Shown piece after piece: positions 24,685-36,420 of a DNA stretch of 64,000 nt. Position 1 is the stretch's first letter; every line of letters begins with the position of its first letter. The notes beneath the pieces were generated by a model. The model ran no database searches, was not told where the DNA came from, and saw only the letters and a program-made list of their open reading frames with translations. The position numbers and the translations under genes are program-made. The stretch covers positions 6,885,904-6,949,903 of the forward strand of contig JASFXZ010000018.1 of the NCBI GenBank assembly GCA_032209605.1, given 5' to 3'. The DNA is from Mactromeris polynyma (lineage: Eukaryota > Mollusca > Bivalvia > Venerida > Mactridae).

Positions 24685-25560
24685 GGTCATTATTGCATTA
24701 TTTCTTTCTACTGTTAATATGTATGTGATATATGTAAATACGTTTATCTTTCTCTTTGCTATGTTCTTTTTGTTTACTTCTCTAGTCATTCATATACTAA
24801 GTCTGCTAAATCCGTCTGTGTACACCTCCTATCACTTTTGTAGATTCAGGTATCATTTACAGTTTTCATTTACATATACGATTTCACCATTATCCAGTCC
24901 TCCACAAAGTTTATACTCATTATACATTCACACTGCTTGATAACTTATCCAGTGTGTGATTCTAGCATGCGGTTGTTACATACTGAAGTGATATCATATT
25001 TTGACAAGGTGCTATATCATTTAGTGATTAATGTTTTTGTATTGAGTTATTGTGTTGCATTTTGGTCACTTTTGCATTATTTCTTTCCACTGTAAATATG
25101 TTTGAGATATAAGTAAATACGGTTTTATTTCTCTTAGCTATGTTCTTTGCCTTATTATAATAGTCATTCATATACTACGGCCTGCTTTCACTTCCTACCA
25201 CTTGTTCATTCAGGAAGCATTTTATAGTTCTCTCATGTGTCACTTTTTAGCTATCATTTACATTAAATTACACTATTTTTCTAACTTTCAAAATGTCTAA
25301 ACTCATTTTACATTCACACATTGCTTGATTAATTCAGTGTGTGATGCTGGATGTCTGTTTGTCCACTGACATGTTGTTAATTAAACTGTAGTGCTCTCAC
25401 ATTTTGACATGATATGCAATATCATTTAGTGATTATTGTTCTTTTTTTAAATTTTTAGTAAATACTAATTATGTAAATTTGTCGGTATTTCATTATTTAT
25501 TTCTACCGTGATAATGATTGTGATTTATGTTAATATGTTTCAATCAATGTTTTGCATTTT
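24685..25560. repeat. Degenerate direct repeat of about 0.4 kb, 2 to 3 units, inside the TTAA element
   Basis: Blocks such as TTGCATTATTTCTTTC.ACTG, CTATGTTCTTTG, AGTCATTCATATACTA, AGTGTGTGAT and ATATCATTTAGTGATTA recur in the same order at spacings of roughly 380-420 bp (near 24690, 25071 and 25491). AT-rich and non-coding. Confidence 0.6.
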
Positions 25561-27299
25561 GAGATGTATAATGTTGTCTTAATTTACATGCATGATGTTC
25601 ATTATCATGAAAGTTTTCCGCACTATCAATTTCTATTTCTGTTTAACTGTCCATAAAAAAACTAGTCTGTTCCTTAATAAATTCTTACTACTAAAACTAC
25701 AAATGTACTTTTTATACATTAATATGTAGTTACACATTTAAGCATAATAAACACATACTGTTAGTTCAAATTGCAGTTGTTCTATTTCATTTTGTTTACG
25801 CCGTGCACCCACCTTTGCTGCATCAGGCAGCAATTTTTTACTTGTTTTCTATTAGCGTAGGCGAACTTTTGCCAACGCAGATGTAGCGTATGTGCAGCGG
25901 TCGCCGACTTAGTCCAACTTAGACGAACGAATACTCAACATAGGTAAGCTGAGGTCAGCGTCAGGCGACGTCTATATATAGCCGAACTTTCATGGACACT
26001 TCCTGGCAGTCTTGTTTTGATTGAAGAAGTGGTCACATCTCTCCGACTCCCTTCTGTGTATTTGGTTGCTGTAAAGTTTCGCTTTATGTATCCGAATTGT
26101 GATCGGCATACGCTCGAAAACGTTTGGGTCGCGCTGGTAGTGCGTTGCTGACCGCTGACAAAAACTTGCAATCGTTCAGTTCATTCGCAAAAGTTGTTGA
26201 ACGTTGTTGGAAGTTGGCTTGTGTCAGGCTTCGTTAGAATCCGTTGTCCAAAGTTCACCTAAATTACGGGTACGCTGTGGAAAGTTCGCCTACGCTAGCC
26301 CCTTGCGTTACCATCGCGTTCATTGCGTCGGGTACCCGTTGGACTCCGTTGGACAAGCGTTCGGATAAGTTCACCACCACCAGCGTCTCAGTCGACGTTT
26401 GCCAACGGAGTCCCAACTTAGCCAAACTATGTACAACTTAATCCAGCGTTCAGGAACTTTTACAAACGGAGCACAACTTACACCAACGTTTATTTCCAAA
26501 CGTCGCCAAAGTTTTTGCATGTTAAAATTTTTCAACGAACACAACGTTCGTCAGCGAACATCAAATCTTATAAACTTTTAACAACGTTTACTAGCGGAGC
26601 TGGACGTTTGCCCAAACGTCGGTCCAAACGTCGTAGTGTGAACCCAGCTTAAGGACGGTACATTTCCAGCAAAAAATCAGTGGAAATCAATTCTATCACG
26701 GCATGTGTACGACACAGAATTGCACCACAGGGTTGAACGTATAAACCGTAAAAATTCGGATATCACAACCGAAGGTATTTTCTTCGCTTAACGGCCATGC
26801 ATTAATTGGCAACTTGGTCGTCAATACCCACAATGTAGAAATCAGTACGAATGCGCTGCCAAAACACGTGTTAGACTAAACTGTGATGCCTTGACCTAAC
26901 ATTTGACTATACATGAAGTTTTCAGTTGCCCACACTATGAATCGTCAAGAGTCGTGCTCTGGTGCAATTTAATAGATTGGTATGACGAAATATATTTCAC
27001 TATTGAACAAGTCGTGCATCAGTCAGTGTTATGACATGTTATCAGGAACGTGCTCATTTTTGTTCTCGGTTCAGAAAATACGCAATACGCCTGTTGTAAA
27101 TAGTTAACACACCTTCGATGAATCATCTTGTAAATGTTATTCACCATACTGGTTAACTGTTGCGTCACAACTTGATTCATATGATTATTATAAATAGTGT
27201 CGCTTGACTCATGTACATTGTTCAAATGCATGTTCACTCAAGTCTTCATCGTCTTGGTTTATGTTTTTGGTCTGTCATTTTGTTTATATTCCTGAATAC

Positions 27300-27715
27300 T
27301 CATGTTTTCAATGTTTGATTAATGTAATGTGTTCACATTGATGTTTGTTCTGCCAAATATTCATGTATGTTGTTAATATGTGTGTGTATTCAAATATCTT
27401 AAATGTCTGATTGGTGTAATGTGCTCACTTTGCTAATTGTTTCCAACTGATACACGTATGTTGTTTACATGTGTGTGTATATTCATATCTTGAATGTCTG
27501 ATTAATGTAATGTGCTCTCTTTGCTAATTGTTTTGCCAATGTTGCATGTATATTGTTTATATGTATGCATACCTGTCTGCAATGTTTGATTAATGTAATG
27601 TGTTCATTTTGCTGATTGTTTTGCCAATGATTTATAAATGTTGTTTATATAATATGCAACCTGTCTTCCATGTCTGATTATTGTAATGAGTTTACTTTGA
27701 TGTTTGATCAGTCAT
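27300..27715. repeat. Degenerate tandem repeat of about 90 bp, 4 to 5 units, unit A
   Basis: Units share GTCTGATTAATGTAATGTG, then CTCACTTTGCTAATTGTTTTGCC and TATGTTGTTTATATGTGTG. Unit B has one to two units (55330-55450), so the arrays differ by loss or gain of whole units. Confidence 0.75.
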
Positions 27716-27888
27716 TGATATTGTACGGCCAAGATCTGAAGGCACAATAACATTGACAAAACGTCATTGGTTGGATCAGTCCATATCAAATTGCAGGTTT
27801 ATTCAATGATCATGATCAAATAAGCGCTTTTTCCGATGTTGAAAAAGAACATATAAATGTATAGATATCAAATATGTGTGTTTATTAC

Positions 27889-27960
27889 AAAGCGTCATGG
27901 ATACGCATCTGAATCTCAACGCAGACTATCCGGGTTCGAATCCTGACATTCGTTTTTTTT
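27889..27960 (+). other. Degenerate tRNA-Arg-like sequence, unit A
   Basis: GCGTCATGGATACGCATCTG resembles the D-arm/A-box of tRNA-Arg, a loop AATCTCA would give anticodon UCU, and CCGGGTTCGAATCC is a good T-arm/B box, followed by eight T. The acceptor stem does not pair, so it is a pseudo-tRNA or SINE head. Conserved in unit B. Confidence 0.4.
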
Positions 27961-28027
27961 CATTAATTATTTTTAGTATCATGATTTTCACGAAATATGT
28001 TGGTGTAACGCAGCAAACTAGATAAAT

Positions 28028-28297
28028 ATGTGTAAACATAAAACTAATTTGGCAGAAAAGATTGAGAAACGTTTCGTCTTGTCGCAGCAAGACAGAGGCA
28101 TTGTTTCAAAAATTCACGACATCTGTGTACAAGCGGTTTTTATGAAGCGGCCTGTGGTTACGTTGGCTTGTCCAAGAGAAACAACTCCAATGACTGATAC
28201 GTCAGAAAGGACGGTGTCGCGAATTAAATGGACTGCAGTGAAAATCGTTTCATATCATTTTATTGCTTTGATCTTGCCGTGGTTCACAAGACAGTAA
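28028..28297 (+). CDS. Small ORF with an HTH-like segment, unit A
   Basis: An 89-codon frame. Its first part (SQQDRGIVSKIHDIC... then PRETTPMTDTSERTVSRIKW) resembles the N-terminal helix-turn-helix-like segment seen in many invertebrate transposon-derived proteins, where a stretch near R..IV..VY is followed by a TG.SERTVSRI helix. After the motif the frame becomes unrelated and stops, so this is probably one exon or a relic. The unit B copy (55778-56047) is also open but differs at several residues, fitting weak constraint. Confidence 0.35.
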   Translation: MCKHKTNLAEKIEKRFVLSQQDRGIVSKIHDICVQAVFMKRPVVTLACPRETTPMTDTSERTVSRIKWTAVKIVSYHFIALILPWFTRQ

Positions 28298-28299
28298 TA

Positions 28300-31200
28300 A
28301 ATAAATGATATAATTTTAAACACGATTCATCAGCCTTTTTAATAAATCCAGCACAGACGCTGCTGATGAGCCATGCTTTGCAATATTTTGCATACGAGTT
28401 TGTTCAATATTGATATGCTTATGGTAGTGTTTTAATTGTTAAAAACCAAACGAATTTATATATGCTGACAACAAAGAACGGAATATGAATGGAAATTAAA
28501 TATAATATAATCATGTACCTATAGAAGGATAACTTAAGACCTCTAGATTGCTAAGTGACTAATCACCTAATTGAGCTACAGAGGCACACATAAGTACATA
28601 CTTGAATAATTGTTCATGTTTCGAAATTGTGTACGAAACAAGCGTTTATTGACCGAGACTCTAAATGATCGCCCATTTTTTTACGCAAAGTGAAACCGTC
28701 GGCTAATTAGCAAATATTATTGTGCCATCAGATCTTGGCCTCACTTATACTGCGTTTCTGACCGTTTTGAACATCCTTGTGTGGTATGTAAGTATGCTTT
28801 ATATTTGATTGCAATTTTGTTTTATGTGCTCTCTTACCTTAGAGGTAATAAAGTATATATTAGATGCCGACAAAACCACAAGTCAGTGATACGTCGCCTC
28901 CCTGATGTCAATACGTAACCCTATATGAATAATGGGTGGAAATTCAGACGACACACGGTAGATGTAATTCTGCGTTGCGGTTTATGTCACCTTGTTTGCT
29001 GGGCAGTCCGTGTTGTTGTTTAAAAGCGATATCGGAGGTGCTTAAGGACAATATGGCGGTATTGTTGACGTCTTGGGGCGTCCCTCTTTGGTGTAAAATA
29101 TCAAGCACGGTTTCGAAAGCGTAAAACAGTTAAACAGCCTCACAAACATCGTTCAGACACAGAGGAAGAGTTGGCGTACCAGAGGGGATGCGTTTGTGTG
29201 GCGTTTTCTAAAATGACGTCACTTAAAGAAGAGGTTGGAAATCGTACAGCGGCGCTCAAATCATGATAAAACAATCCATGCTGGAACAGGGAATTGAACC
29301 CAGACTTCTGCATCATGTGAAGATCCAAGCAAATTTTTAATATTTTCAGTAGAAATCTATTAGTCATTTTTAGTTTTAGTAGGTTAAAGTGTTGTTTTTT
29401 TGTATAAATATATTGTAGATTTTATTTTACACAGTCATGTAGGAATACCAAAACTAATGAGTTCATGTACCGTAAAACCTCACTTTAAAATATCCTAGAA
29501 TTATGACAACGTCTATTAATACTACCTGAGTAATTTATATGACAGTACTGTTTATTTTTATCTTTTCTTCTATATTTCAACTTGATAATCAGATTGCCTC
29601 AAAACAAAAACCAGCTTCTCTGGGTCCAATGATGGTCTTATTGTTAGTGTTTAACATATATGCTTATTTCTATTCTTCTATTTCAGAGTATTTCAAGGAA
29701 TATCTGAAGTCTATAAACATATACGGATGTCAATCCAATCTGGTGTTGAAAATTGACGTTTAGTACTGTACTTCTCCAGTCAGCAAAATAATACATTCAC
29801 TTTATACAGATGTCAATCCAATTTGATGTTAAAATTGACATTTATTATTGTACTTTCCAATTATGTTTTTTATAAAGTAGAAATTTGGTCTAATGAATGA
29901 ATATGTTACACATAACATGTATGTGAGTTTCATATTTATTAATTGCGTTGTTTCCATGTATTGTAATGTGGCATATTCAGGGCAGTGAAAAATGAATATG
30001 ACTATTATGTTTTGAAGTGTTATTTGCATATTTTGGCACTTTTCATACACAGTAAAATGATGATTCTATAGTATTCAATTAGATATTATTGATGTTTGGC
30101 ATGTGTTTGTACACCGGTTAATTGAACTTACTGTTGTAATGATATATGCTTTGATGTACAAATGATTGGGCCGGAGGCCATTTATAATGAAAATAAACAA
30201 TACAATACAAAATATATATGTGTTTCAAAAGCACTTAATTAAAAGTTAACTGAAGTTAAAAAGCTGACACGTTAGACATTTTAAATGATAACTCCCTTAG
30301 AAGAACACAAACATATATACGGTTTATGTATTTTATTTGAAATTAACATAACCCTCTGTAAGATTATCCGTGTTACACAAAATCTTAGTTATTATTTCTT
30401 CAAGTTTATTATTTCCAAAGATTTGATAAAAAATGCATTTTTGTGCCCCTTTTCCTGATATGTCTTTGTTTGATAAAAATAACAATGGTAATTCAATTCT
30501 GTGGAGATGTTTCAAATATTTTGACATTTTATGTTTTATATTGTTTCTGCACTTGATAACTCCTTGTTTTCTCAAGTGTAGTTTACTAGTTTGGGCTCTT
30601 TTTATTAATATGTAAGATGATTTCTTCAGCCATACCCCATTTTCAACAGATGTTGGGTTAGAAAAGGTGGTTTTGAGGTGTGTTGATAAATTATAATTTT
30701 ACAAAAAAGTACAATGACAAACTTGTACTTTTTTCCACAAAAACTAGCGGATAACATGTTATGCTTAACAAATTACAGGAAATCTAAGAATCGTAGTTAT
30801 AAAGATTTTTTTATTTCACCAGTGGATACCCTTAAACGTTGTCTCATAACGTCAATACAGTTGAAGTCTTTTGTTGGCGTTTTTATAGTCTAAAGCTAAG
30901 TTATGAAATGCTGTCAAGTGAAAATTAATATGGTTCAAAATTAACATAATTATCAGCAAAATACAAGTAACGATTTGCACGGGATTCACAAAACTGGATC
31001 ATGGGCAGCGGATGTCCTTGATATATCCTGACATGTTATTGAAAAGCGGTCAGTGGGGTGGTATATGTCAAAAATAAAGAATGAAACAGGTACTAAAACA
31101 GGTAACTGAAAATAATCAGCCAAAAAGTTTGGTGCGTTTCCATTGAACATGGATATATGAAGAAAATCATCGAGATTCTGGCCATGACAATAATGCTTGT

Positions 31201-31833
31201 TTTAGTCATTTCGTCCGTTTATACTTGAAATAGTTTTTTTTAATTGAGTTATACATTTGTAATATTAATCGTGATAAATGTTTACATACTTTCTTGTTAA
31301 GAGATATTAAGGAGTTACATGGAACGTGTAGTCCATAAGCTAGACGATTGTGTTTTGATAGAAAAACAAACCAACCAGCAGTTATAGTTTCACGCATGAG
31401 AGCATGTCTTTACCTAAATTGACATGGAACGGTCCTGAAAGCTCATATACATGTTCCTGGCCAATCTAACAGTATATTATTTTGTATATCAAGAACCCAC
31501 GGTGATAACATATTTCATAAAATTGCAACTTTGCTGAATTCACAGCGGTCAAAACCAATTATATATTGTTTAAAAGATGCTTCGAACACAAAATATGAAA
31601 CAACACAGACCTCATTTTCACCACCATCCACTGCTGTCGGTAAACACATTTGGCTGAAGTATTTGAAAACAGCAGAAAGAATTTTGCGAAGGAAATATCA
31701 AATGATCACTTTTCTGCACTTTGTCGTGTCCTGTTATAGTGCGGTTTTATTAACCGCGAACACATGAATATATTACCTCAATGTTGTTTCTTTATTTTAA
31801 ATTTGTATTCATCAATAAGTTAATGTTTCATTG
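28300..31833. other. AT-rich intergenic region before gene 5, unit A
   Basis: No gene that I can support. It holds the tRNA-like scrap (28538-28584), another B-box-like motif on the minus strand (GGGTTCAATTCCC, 29289-29301), and the LINE-like end near 30,170. Several short AT-rich frames are present in both units but lack protein character. Unit B counterpart: 56,050-60,023, which has about 190 bp more near 57,000-57,340. Confidence 0.7.
30165..30212 (+). other. LINE-like 3' end, unit A
   Basis: GGCCGGAGGCC hairpin followed by ATAAACAATACAATACAA, a form seen at the 3' ends of non-LTR elements in marine invertebrates (A-rich tandem tail). The sequence before it (29,500-30,160) is AT-rich with no coding left. 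Same at 58314-58359 in unit B. Confidence 0.4.
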
Positions 31834-33229
31834 TTAATGCAGCAATGCTCCAGAGAAACCAGTGTGGTATCTATCAGTTGGGTATGCACCACTAACATGA
31901 CCTTCACCTTCAATCCATATTGAATTTCCAGCGTCGAGCTCGGCAACAGTCGTAATGCCGCCCATATCCCATCCTGGGGTATGACCTCCAAAGACGAATT
32001 CAATTACTTCGCGCTTACTGCCATCCGACTGTACCATGAAAAAGGCCCCAGGTTTCCCACCGGGATTTCCGAGAGACATTGAAAAGATGTAGGTACCATT
32101 ATACGGTGCGGTGAATATGCCATTGTGTGGATTGTATGCATTTCCAATATTCAGTCCAACTTTCTCGAAATGAATGATCTGGCCAGTGGACACCTGACCA
32201 AGGCTCTCCCCAAGTATGCTCCTGAATGCAACATTTGGCATCTTCGTCAGACGGGAAAGCTCTGTAAATGGTAAATTACAACTTTCTAAACGCATATTTG
32301 AATACAGAAACACGTATAACAATGTAAATAGACATGATACTCGGCAGTACTTGCTGTTAAATACACATGATACTCGGCAGTACTTGCTGGTAAATACACA
32401 TGATACTCGGCAGTACTTGCTGGTAAATACACATGATACTCGGCAGTACTTGCTGGTAAAAACACATGATTCTCGGCAGTACTTGCTGGTAAATACACAT
32501 GATACTCGGCAGTACTTGCTGGTAAATACACATGATACTCGGCAGTACTTGCTGGTAAATACACATGATACTCGGCAGTACTTGCTGGTAAATACACATG
32601 ATACTCGGCAGTACTTGCTGGTAAATACACATGATACTCGGCAGTACTTGCTGGTAAATACACATGATACTCGGCAGTACTTGCTGGTAAATACACATGA
32701 TACTCGGCAGTACTTGCTGGTAAATACACATGATACTCGGCAGTACTTGCTGGTAAATACACATGATACTCGGCAGTACTTGCTGGTAAATGCACATGAT
32801 ACTCGACAGTACTTGCTGGTAAACAAGAGGTGGCCAAGACTTTTGGATACCACACACATATGCACTTCACATGTAGTCAAGTACGAAGTGTATGTTATCT
32901 ATTATTTATTTATTTCCAAATGTGTATATACAAGATATTTACGTCTATATCAAAAGCGTTTTTATACTGTATACAATTATATGTTGTGTTAAATTCTGTA
33001 TTGATGTGATATTACGGGAGATAGCAGTTTAACAGTACTTAACGTAATACTAACCTTTTATTTCTTGATCACGGACGCACGCTGTCTCCTTCAGCTTCAG
33101 AATTTCATTTTCCAATTCAAGCAGTTTTATATTAACACTTTGAATATCCACAGGCTCATTCCCATAGCATTCATTAATAAAACAGAACTGGAAAAAGAGC
33201 AAGAACACGAAATACATCCCTAAAGTCAT
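31834..33229 (-). CDS. Secreted coiled-coil C1q-domain protein, gene 5 of unit A (2 exons)
   Basis: Predicted 200-residue secreted C1q protein. Exon 1 is 33055-33229 (175 nt) and exon 2 is 31834-32261 (428 nt with stop). The single intron is phase 1 (donor GTTAGT, acceptor TTTACAG). It starts MTLGMYFVFLLFFQF, a strong signal peptide, then the coil VNIKLLELENEILKLKE. The C1q domain begins PNVAFRSIL and keeps FEKVGLNIG, GIFTAPYNGTYIFSM and YHTGFSGALLH at the stop. The 72-nt coil exon of genes 1 and 3 is missing and I find no relic of it in this intron, which instead carries a 33-bp minisatellite (32331-32824). That array happens to be open in frame, so a longer open frame runs through it; the splice sites argue that it is intronic. 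A poly(A) signal AATAAA lies near 31794. Confidence 0.88.
32331..32824. repeat. 33-bp minisatellite, 15 copies, in the gene 5 intron (unit A only)
   Basis: Very homogeneous units TACACATGATACTCGGCAGT plus ACTTGCTGGTAAA. The period is divisible by three and both strands stay open, giving repetitive artificial frames (NTHDTRQYLLV on plus). Unit B has no copy at the matching intron site (about 60,510). Confidence 0.95.
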
Positions 33230-34561
33230 TGTTATGAAAATAAACGTGTACTTCTTATCCCTATATAACACAAGATCCGTTTAACAATTGCCAGAACGTT
33301 TATGAAATAAATTATGATGAATCAAACGTGCGTCAGAAAATAATTTACTTTAGCATCTGGCGTTTAAGGTAAGCCGTGAATCATTGGCATCATGTCTGCG
33401 GTTATGAAAAAGTTGTTGTTTCAATCTTTATAATAATATGGATAAAATTTGAAAACTTTACAATGTTTACCGTTCCGAAAAGAAGTAATCTTCTTTGAAA
33501 AACGTTAGCCATTAAAAATAAACTGATAAATAGAAAGTTATATTTATTTTCTTATTTCTTCATATTTTCATGTAGTGAAACTACTGTGTACTAACAGACT
33601 TGCTAATTTACGAAAAGAATCAAAACTCATTTTTTTAGCGCGACAGTAGTGTCATAATTATTTAAAAATGGGAATATTTCATTTGAACATACAAATGTTG
33701 AATATAGTAACCAATAATGATAATTCCAACACTTCAACTACTATTTTTTTAATATGTTCAAGTATTTGAGTGAATTACCTCCCTTTATAAATAATCACAT
33801 ACTTTTTATTTTTTTGCAATAAAAATACCTTTTAAAATATAGGACTGCCTAGAATATTGAATAACTTATTTATTTTAATTGTGTTTAGTTACCATATATA
33901 TTGAAGAGAAATTACCCAACGTAAGAGATGGAATACCATAACCAATGATGGACGGCTTACCTGAAAGCGCTGTGTGTGAACGAAGTCAGATAAATGCAAC
34001 GTTTGATTCTAGCTGTCATATTGGGCATGTTCAAGTAATTTGGCATTAATAGTGATAATCAGCTTGTAGATGTAGTAATATGTGTGATATTTTCAAGACG
34101 ATTTCTTGATGTTGGAATCTCTGCCCAGTCATACATACATACACGCATACATTTGGATAATATTCAAATGATGGAAAAAGAAGAATTTCACGATAAGCAG
34201 TTCATTATCATAACTAGAAATCAATTACAAACAGTGGACATTTCCAGTTCTTTCCAGACCTTGTTTAAGAGCTGAAACAATCAATTAATCTGGTCATTTA
34301 CTTGGTACTTGGTGTTGTTTTTGTTGACACGCAGTTTGTATTTGATGTATCGGTATCGAATGTGTTTGTTGGAAGAAACATGTTGTAGATACAAAAGATA
34401 AATCTTGTTTATATGATCGCTTTTTTTCCTGCTTGGTAAATGAACCTGGCATCAAGTGTAGAACGAATTTGACATAGACACCTGAAATTAATACATATTG
34501 TATTTAATTCCGTAAGATCTTTACAAGTTGGTGTGTATTTATGTTTGTTCCCCAAAGGGAA
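33230..34561. other. Region between gene 5 exon 1 and U2, unit A only
   Basis: AT-rich, no gene seen. Not present in unit B, where the unit ends in gene 5 intron 1. It includes the gene 5 promoter region on the minus strand, without a clear TATA box by eye. Confidence 0.6.
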
Positions 34562-34749
34562 GTGGGCCGATTCCGGAAGTACTGCAATACCGGGCCAACC
34601 CGTGGCGAGAGCGGAGCAAGCCCCTGACATCTCACCTGGGTCCAAAACTCAGTTTAATATCGAAGTCCCCCAATGGGGGACGTATCAGATATTAAGCTGA
34701 TAAGAACAGATACTACACTTTGATCTTAGCCAAAAGGCCGAGAAGCGAT
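34562..34749 (-). ncRNA. U2: U2 spliceosomal snRNA
   Basis: The minus strand from 34749 reads ATCGCTTCTCGGCCTTTTGG and continues with the U2 core: CTAAGATCAAAGTGTAGTATCTG, which holds the branch-point-pairing GUAGUA; stem-loop IIa (ATCAGC...CTGAT); stem IIb (GTCCCCC/GGGGGAC); and, towards the 3' end, the CACGGGTTGGCCCGG and TATTGCAGTACTTCCGG blocks of the terminal hairpins. Length is about 188 nt, the normal size for U2. The Sm-site position (34642-34650) reads AGUUUUGG, where AUUUUUGG is usual, so the copy may be a variant or weakly functional. It lies about 55 bp before the start of unit B and is the only U2 copy in the window. The 3' end is approximate. Confidence 0.9.
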
Positions 34750-35860
34750 AATAATGAACGGTCATTCATAGTATATATACACAACTTATAAAACTTACAA
34801 CAGGTTTTATACAGAGTATGGTGACTGAATTTAATTATGTCCATTAAATCTATGCATGTACCCAAAAGAAATATAACAAGTCTGTTCTTTGTATGTATAT
34901 AGATACGATATATTTATGTTATAACAATCAATAATATAAAACATTTATAACTTTAGATCATTATACTTATTATGTGTAGGTAGAATGTTGAAGTAAACGA
35001 ATTTTGGTCACCTCAACTAGTGGAGCTTCGTACAGAAACAGTCAAATTTCTAGGGACGCGGATACAAATTTCGAAAACGTGATTTGCAATAAATCGTTAC
35101 TATCAAGTCTGTCTAGATTTTACGTTATAAGTGTATACCTCTTCAATGGAACAGTATAACTATTTCGTATACGCATATTTCGCAATGACTAGACCTTAAT
35201 GAGGCTGTGATAATGTGAGTTGCTGTTTTATTTCTTAATTTCATACGAAATATATTCTGTATGATGACATACATTTCAACCGGGAGATTTTGTCAGGTTC
35301 GTCTGATATCCACCTGTGATTCATGTAGGGGTAACCTTCAGATGCTTACGGAAGGGTTAGTTAGTACTGGTTGATAATTATTTCCTGGAAATATGGTCAG
35401 ATCATCTGACCGCCATAAAACAACGTTGCAAAATGGCATTCGACTATATAAAAAACTAACAAGTTCACATGTCTAGAGGAATAAAGTGTAGCTTAGCAGA
35501 AACCTACTGAATGTTGAAACTGACGGATACGAACTGTAATACCAATTTGGATCTTATATTTAGCATACCGAGGCGGATAGGTTTTTGGCAATCTGATCGA
35601 AATAAACAAATCTGAAAATGTCAATGGTCTCTAACAAAGATGTTAAAACATAACGACATAGGCCAATTTGGCAGATAATCATGAGCCGGTAGCCAATGAC
35701 CATGTTAAGAAGCTGAACAAAATTGTTTAATCCAGTCATTTACTTGGTACTTTGTGGGTGTATTTGTTAGCTAGAAGTCTTGTTATGTCTTGACATATAA
35801 AATGTCTTCGTTTGTAGTAGGGACAAAATATAAATCTTGTTTTATATCGACACTTTCTTT

Positions 35861-36420
35861 GTTTATTCCTGTCTGGTGGGCAGGGTTTGTTCCTGTCTGG
35901 TGGGCAGGGTTTGTTCCTGTCTGGTGGGCAGGGTTTATTCCTGTCTGGTGGGCAGGGTTTATTCCTGTCTGGTGGGCAGGGTTTGTTCCTGTCTGGTGGG
36001 CAGGGTTTGTTCCTGTCAGGTGGGCAGGGTTTGTTCCTGTCTGGTGGGCAGGGTTTGTTCCTGTCTGGTGGGCAGGGTTTGTTCCTGTCTGGTGGGCAGG
36101 GTTTATTCCTGTCTGGTGGGCAGGGTTTATTCCTGTCTGGTGGGCAGGGTTTGTTCCTGTCTGGTGGGCAGGGTTTGTTCCTGTCAGGTGGGCAGGGTTT
36201 GTTCCTGTCTGGTGGGCAGGGTTTGTTCCTGTCTGGTGGGCAGGGTTTATTCCTGTCTGGTGGGCAGAGTTTGTTCCTGTCTGGTTGGCAGGGTTTATTC
36301 CTGTCTGGTGGGCAGGGTTTGTTCCTGTCTGATGGGCAGGGTTTATTTCTGTCTGGTTGGCAGGGTGTGTTCCTGTCTGGTGGACAGGGTTTATTCCTGT
36401 CTGGTGGGCAGGGTTTGTTC
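35861..36420. repeat. 24-bp G-rich minisatellite, about 23 copies, unit B
   Basis: Same array as 1096-1510 at the orthologous site but longer and more homogeneous, which points to recent expansion here (or contraction in unit A). Open in all plus-strand frames. Confidence 0.95.

Larger units (their letters stand above)
19309..26648. mobile_element. 7.3-kb DNA transposon-like insertion with TTAA target duplication, unit A
   Basis: Flanked by TTAA (19305-19308 and 26649-26652). Unit B has a single TTAA at the equivalent empty site (near 54606). The ends are inverted repeats of about 14 bp: AGGTGGGTTCACACTA at the left and GCTGGGTTCACACTA read inward from the right. Both subterminal regions are enriched in CAACGTTTG/CAGCGTTT motifs. 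A perfect 9-bp-arm hairpin sits at 19539-19560. TTAA duplication with a 5' AGG terminus fits Kolobok-type better than piggyBac-type elements (those usually begin CCC), but no transposase domain is visible, so it looks non-autonomous. It carries nested elements (19638-19844, 24377-24563), a degenerate tandem repeat of about 0.4 kb and a possible spliced terminal exon (21752-21907). Confidence 0.8.
16476..27034 (+). pseudogene. LINE reverse-transcriptase relic of unit A, split by two insertions
   Basis: The unit A copy of the relic lies in three pieces: 16476-16693 (start to the KKCKDD block), 18350-19308 (from DPDSYRAISL through AFVDAGQAFDR, VIDDMLLIS and LERSHRLCVK) and 26649-27034 (C-terminal tail). 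The first gap is a 1656-bp foldback element; the second is a 7340-bp TTAA-flanked element. At both places the unit B copy is continuous, so the gaps are insertions after the duplication. The second Asp-Asp block has Ile where unit B has Ala before the aspartates, and frameshifts are shared. No part can encode active enzyme. Confidence 0.75.

Noticed and set aside
24566..24940. 124-codon hydrophobic frame in the TTAA element
   Set aside because: AT-rich composition gives runs of Phe/Leu/Ile; the region is a degenerate tandem repeat and the second repeat unit does not keep the frame.
19309..26648. piggyBac element
   Set aside because: The TTAA duplication fits, but ends start AGG rather than CCC and no DDD transposase is visible; Kolobok-like is the better guess.
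27889..27960. Functional tRNA-Arg gene
   Set aside because: The A and B boxes are recognisable but the acceptor stem does not pair and the anticodon stem is mismatched; listed only as tRNA-like.
31834..32880. One long open frame fusing a CFTSKYCRVS repeat to the C1q domain
   Set aside because: The repeat part is the intronic 33-bp minisatellite; a good acceptor at 32262 and a matching first exon at 33055-33229 give the normal gene structure.
34409..34645. 78-codon minus-strand frame
   Set aside because: It overlaps the 3' half of the U2 snRNA and has no protein character.
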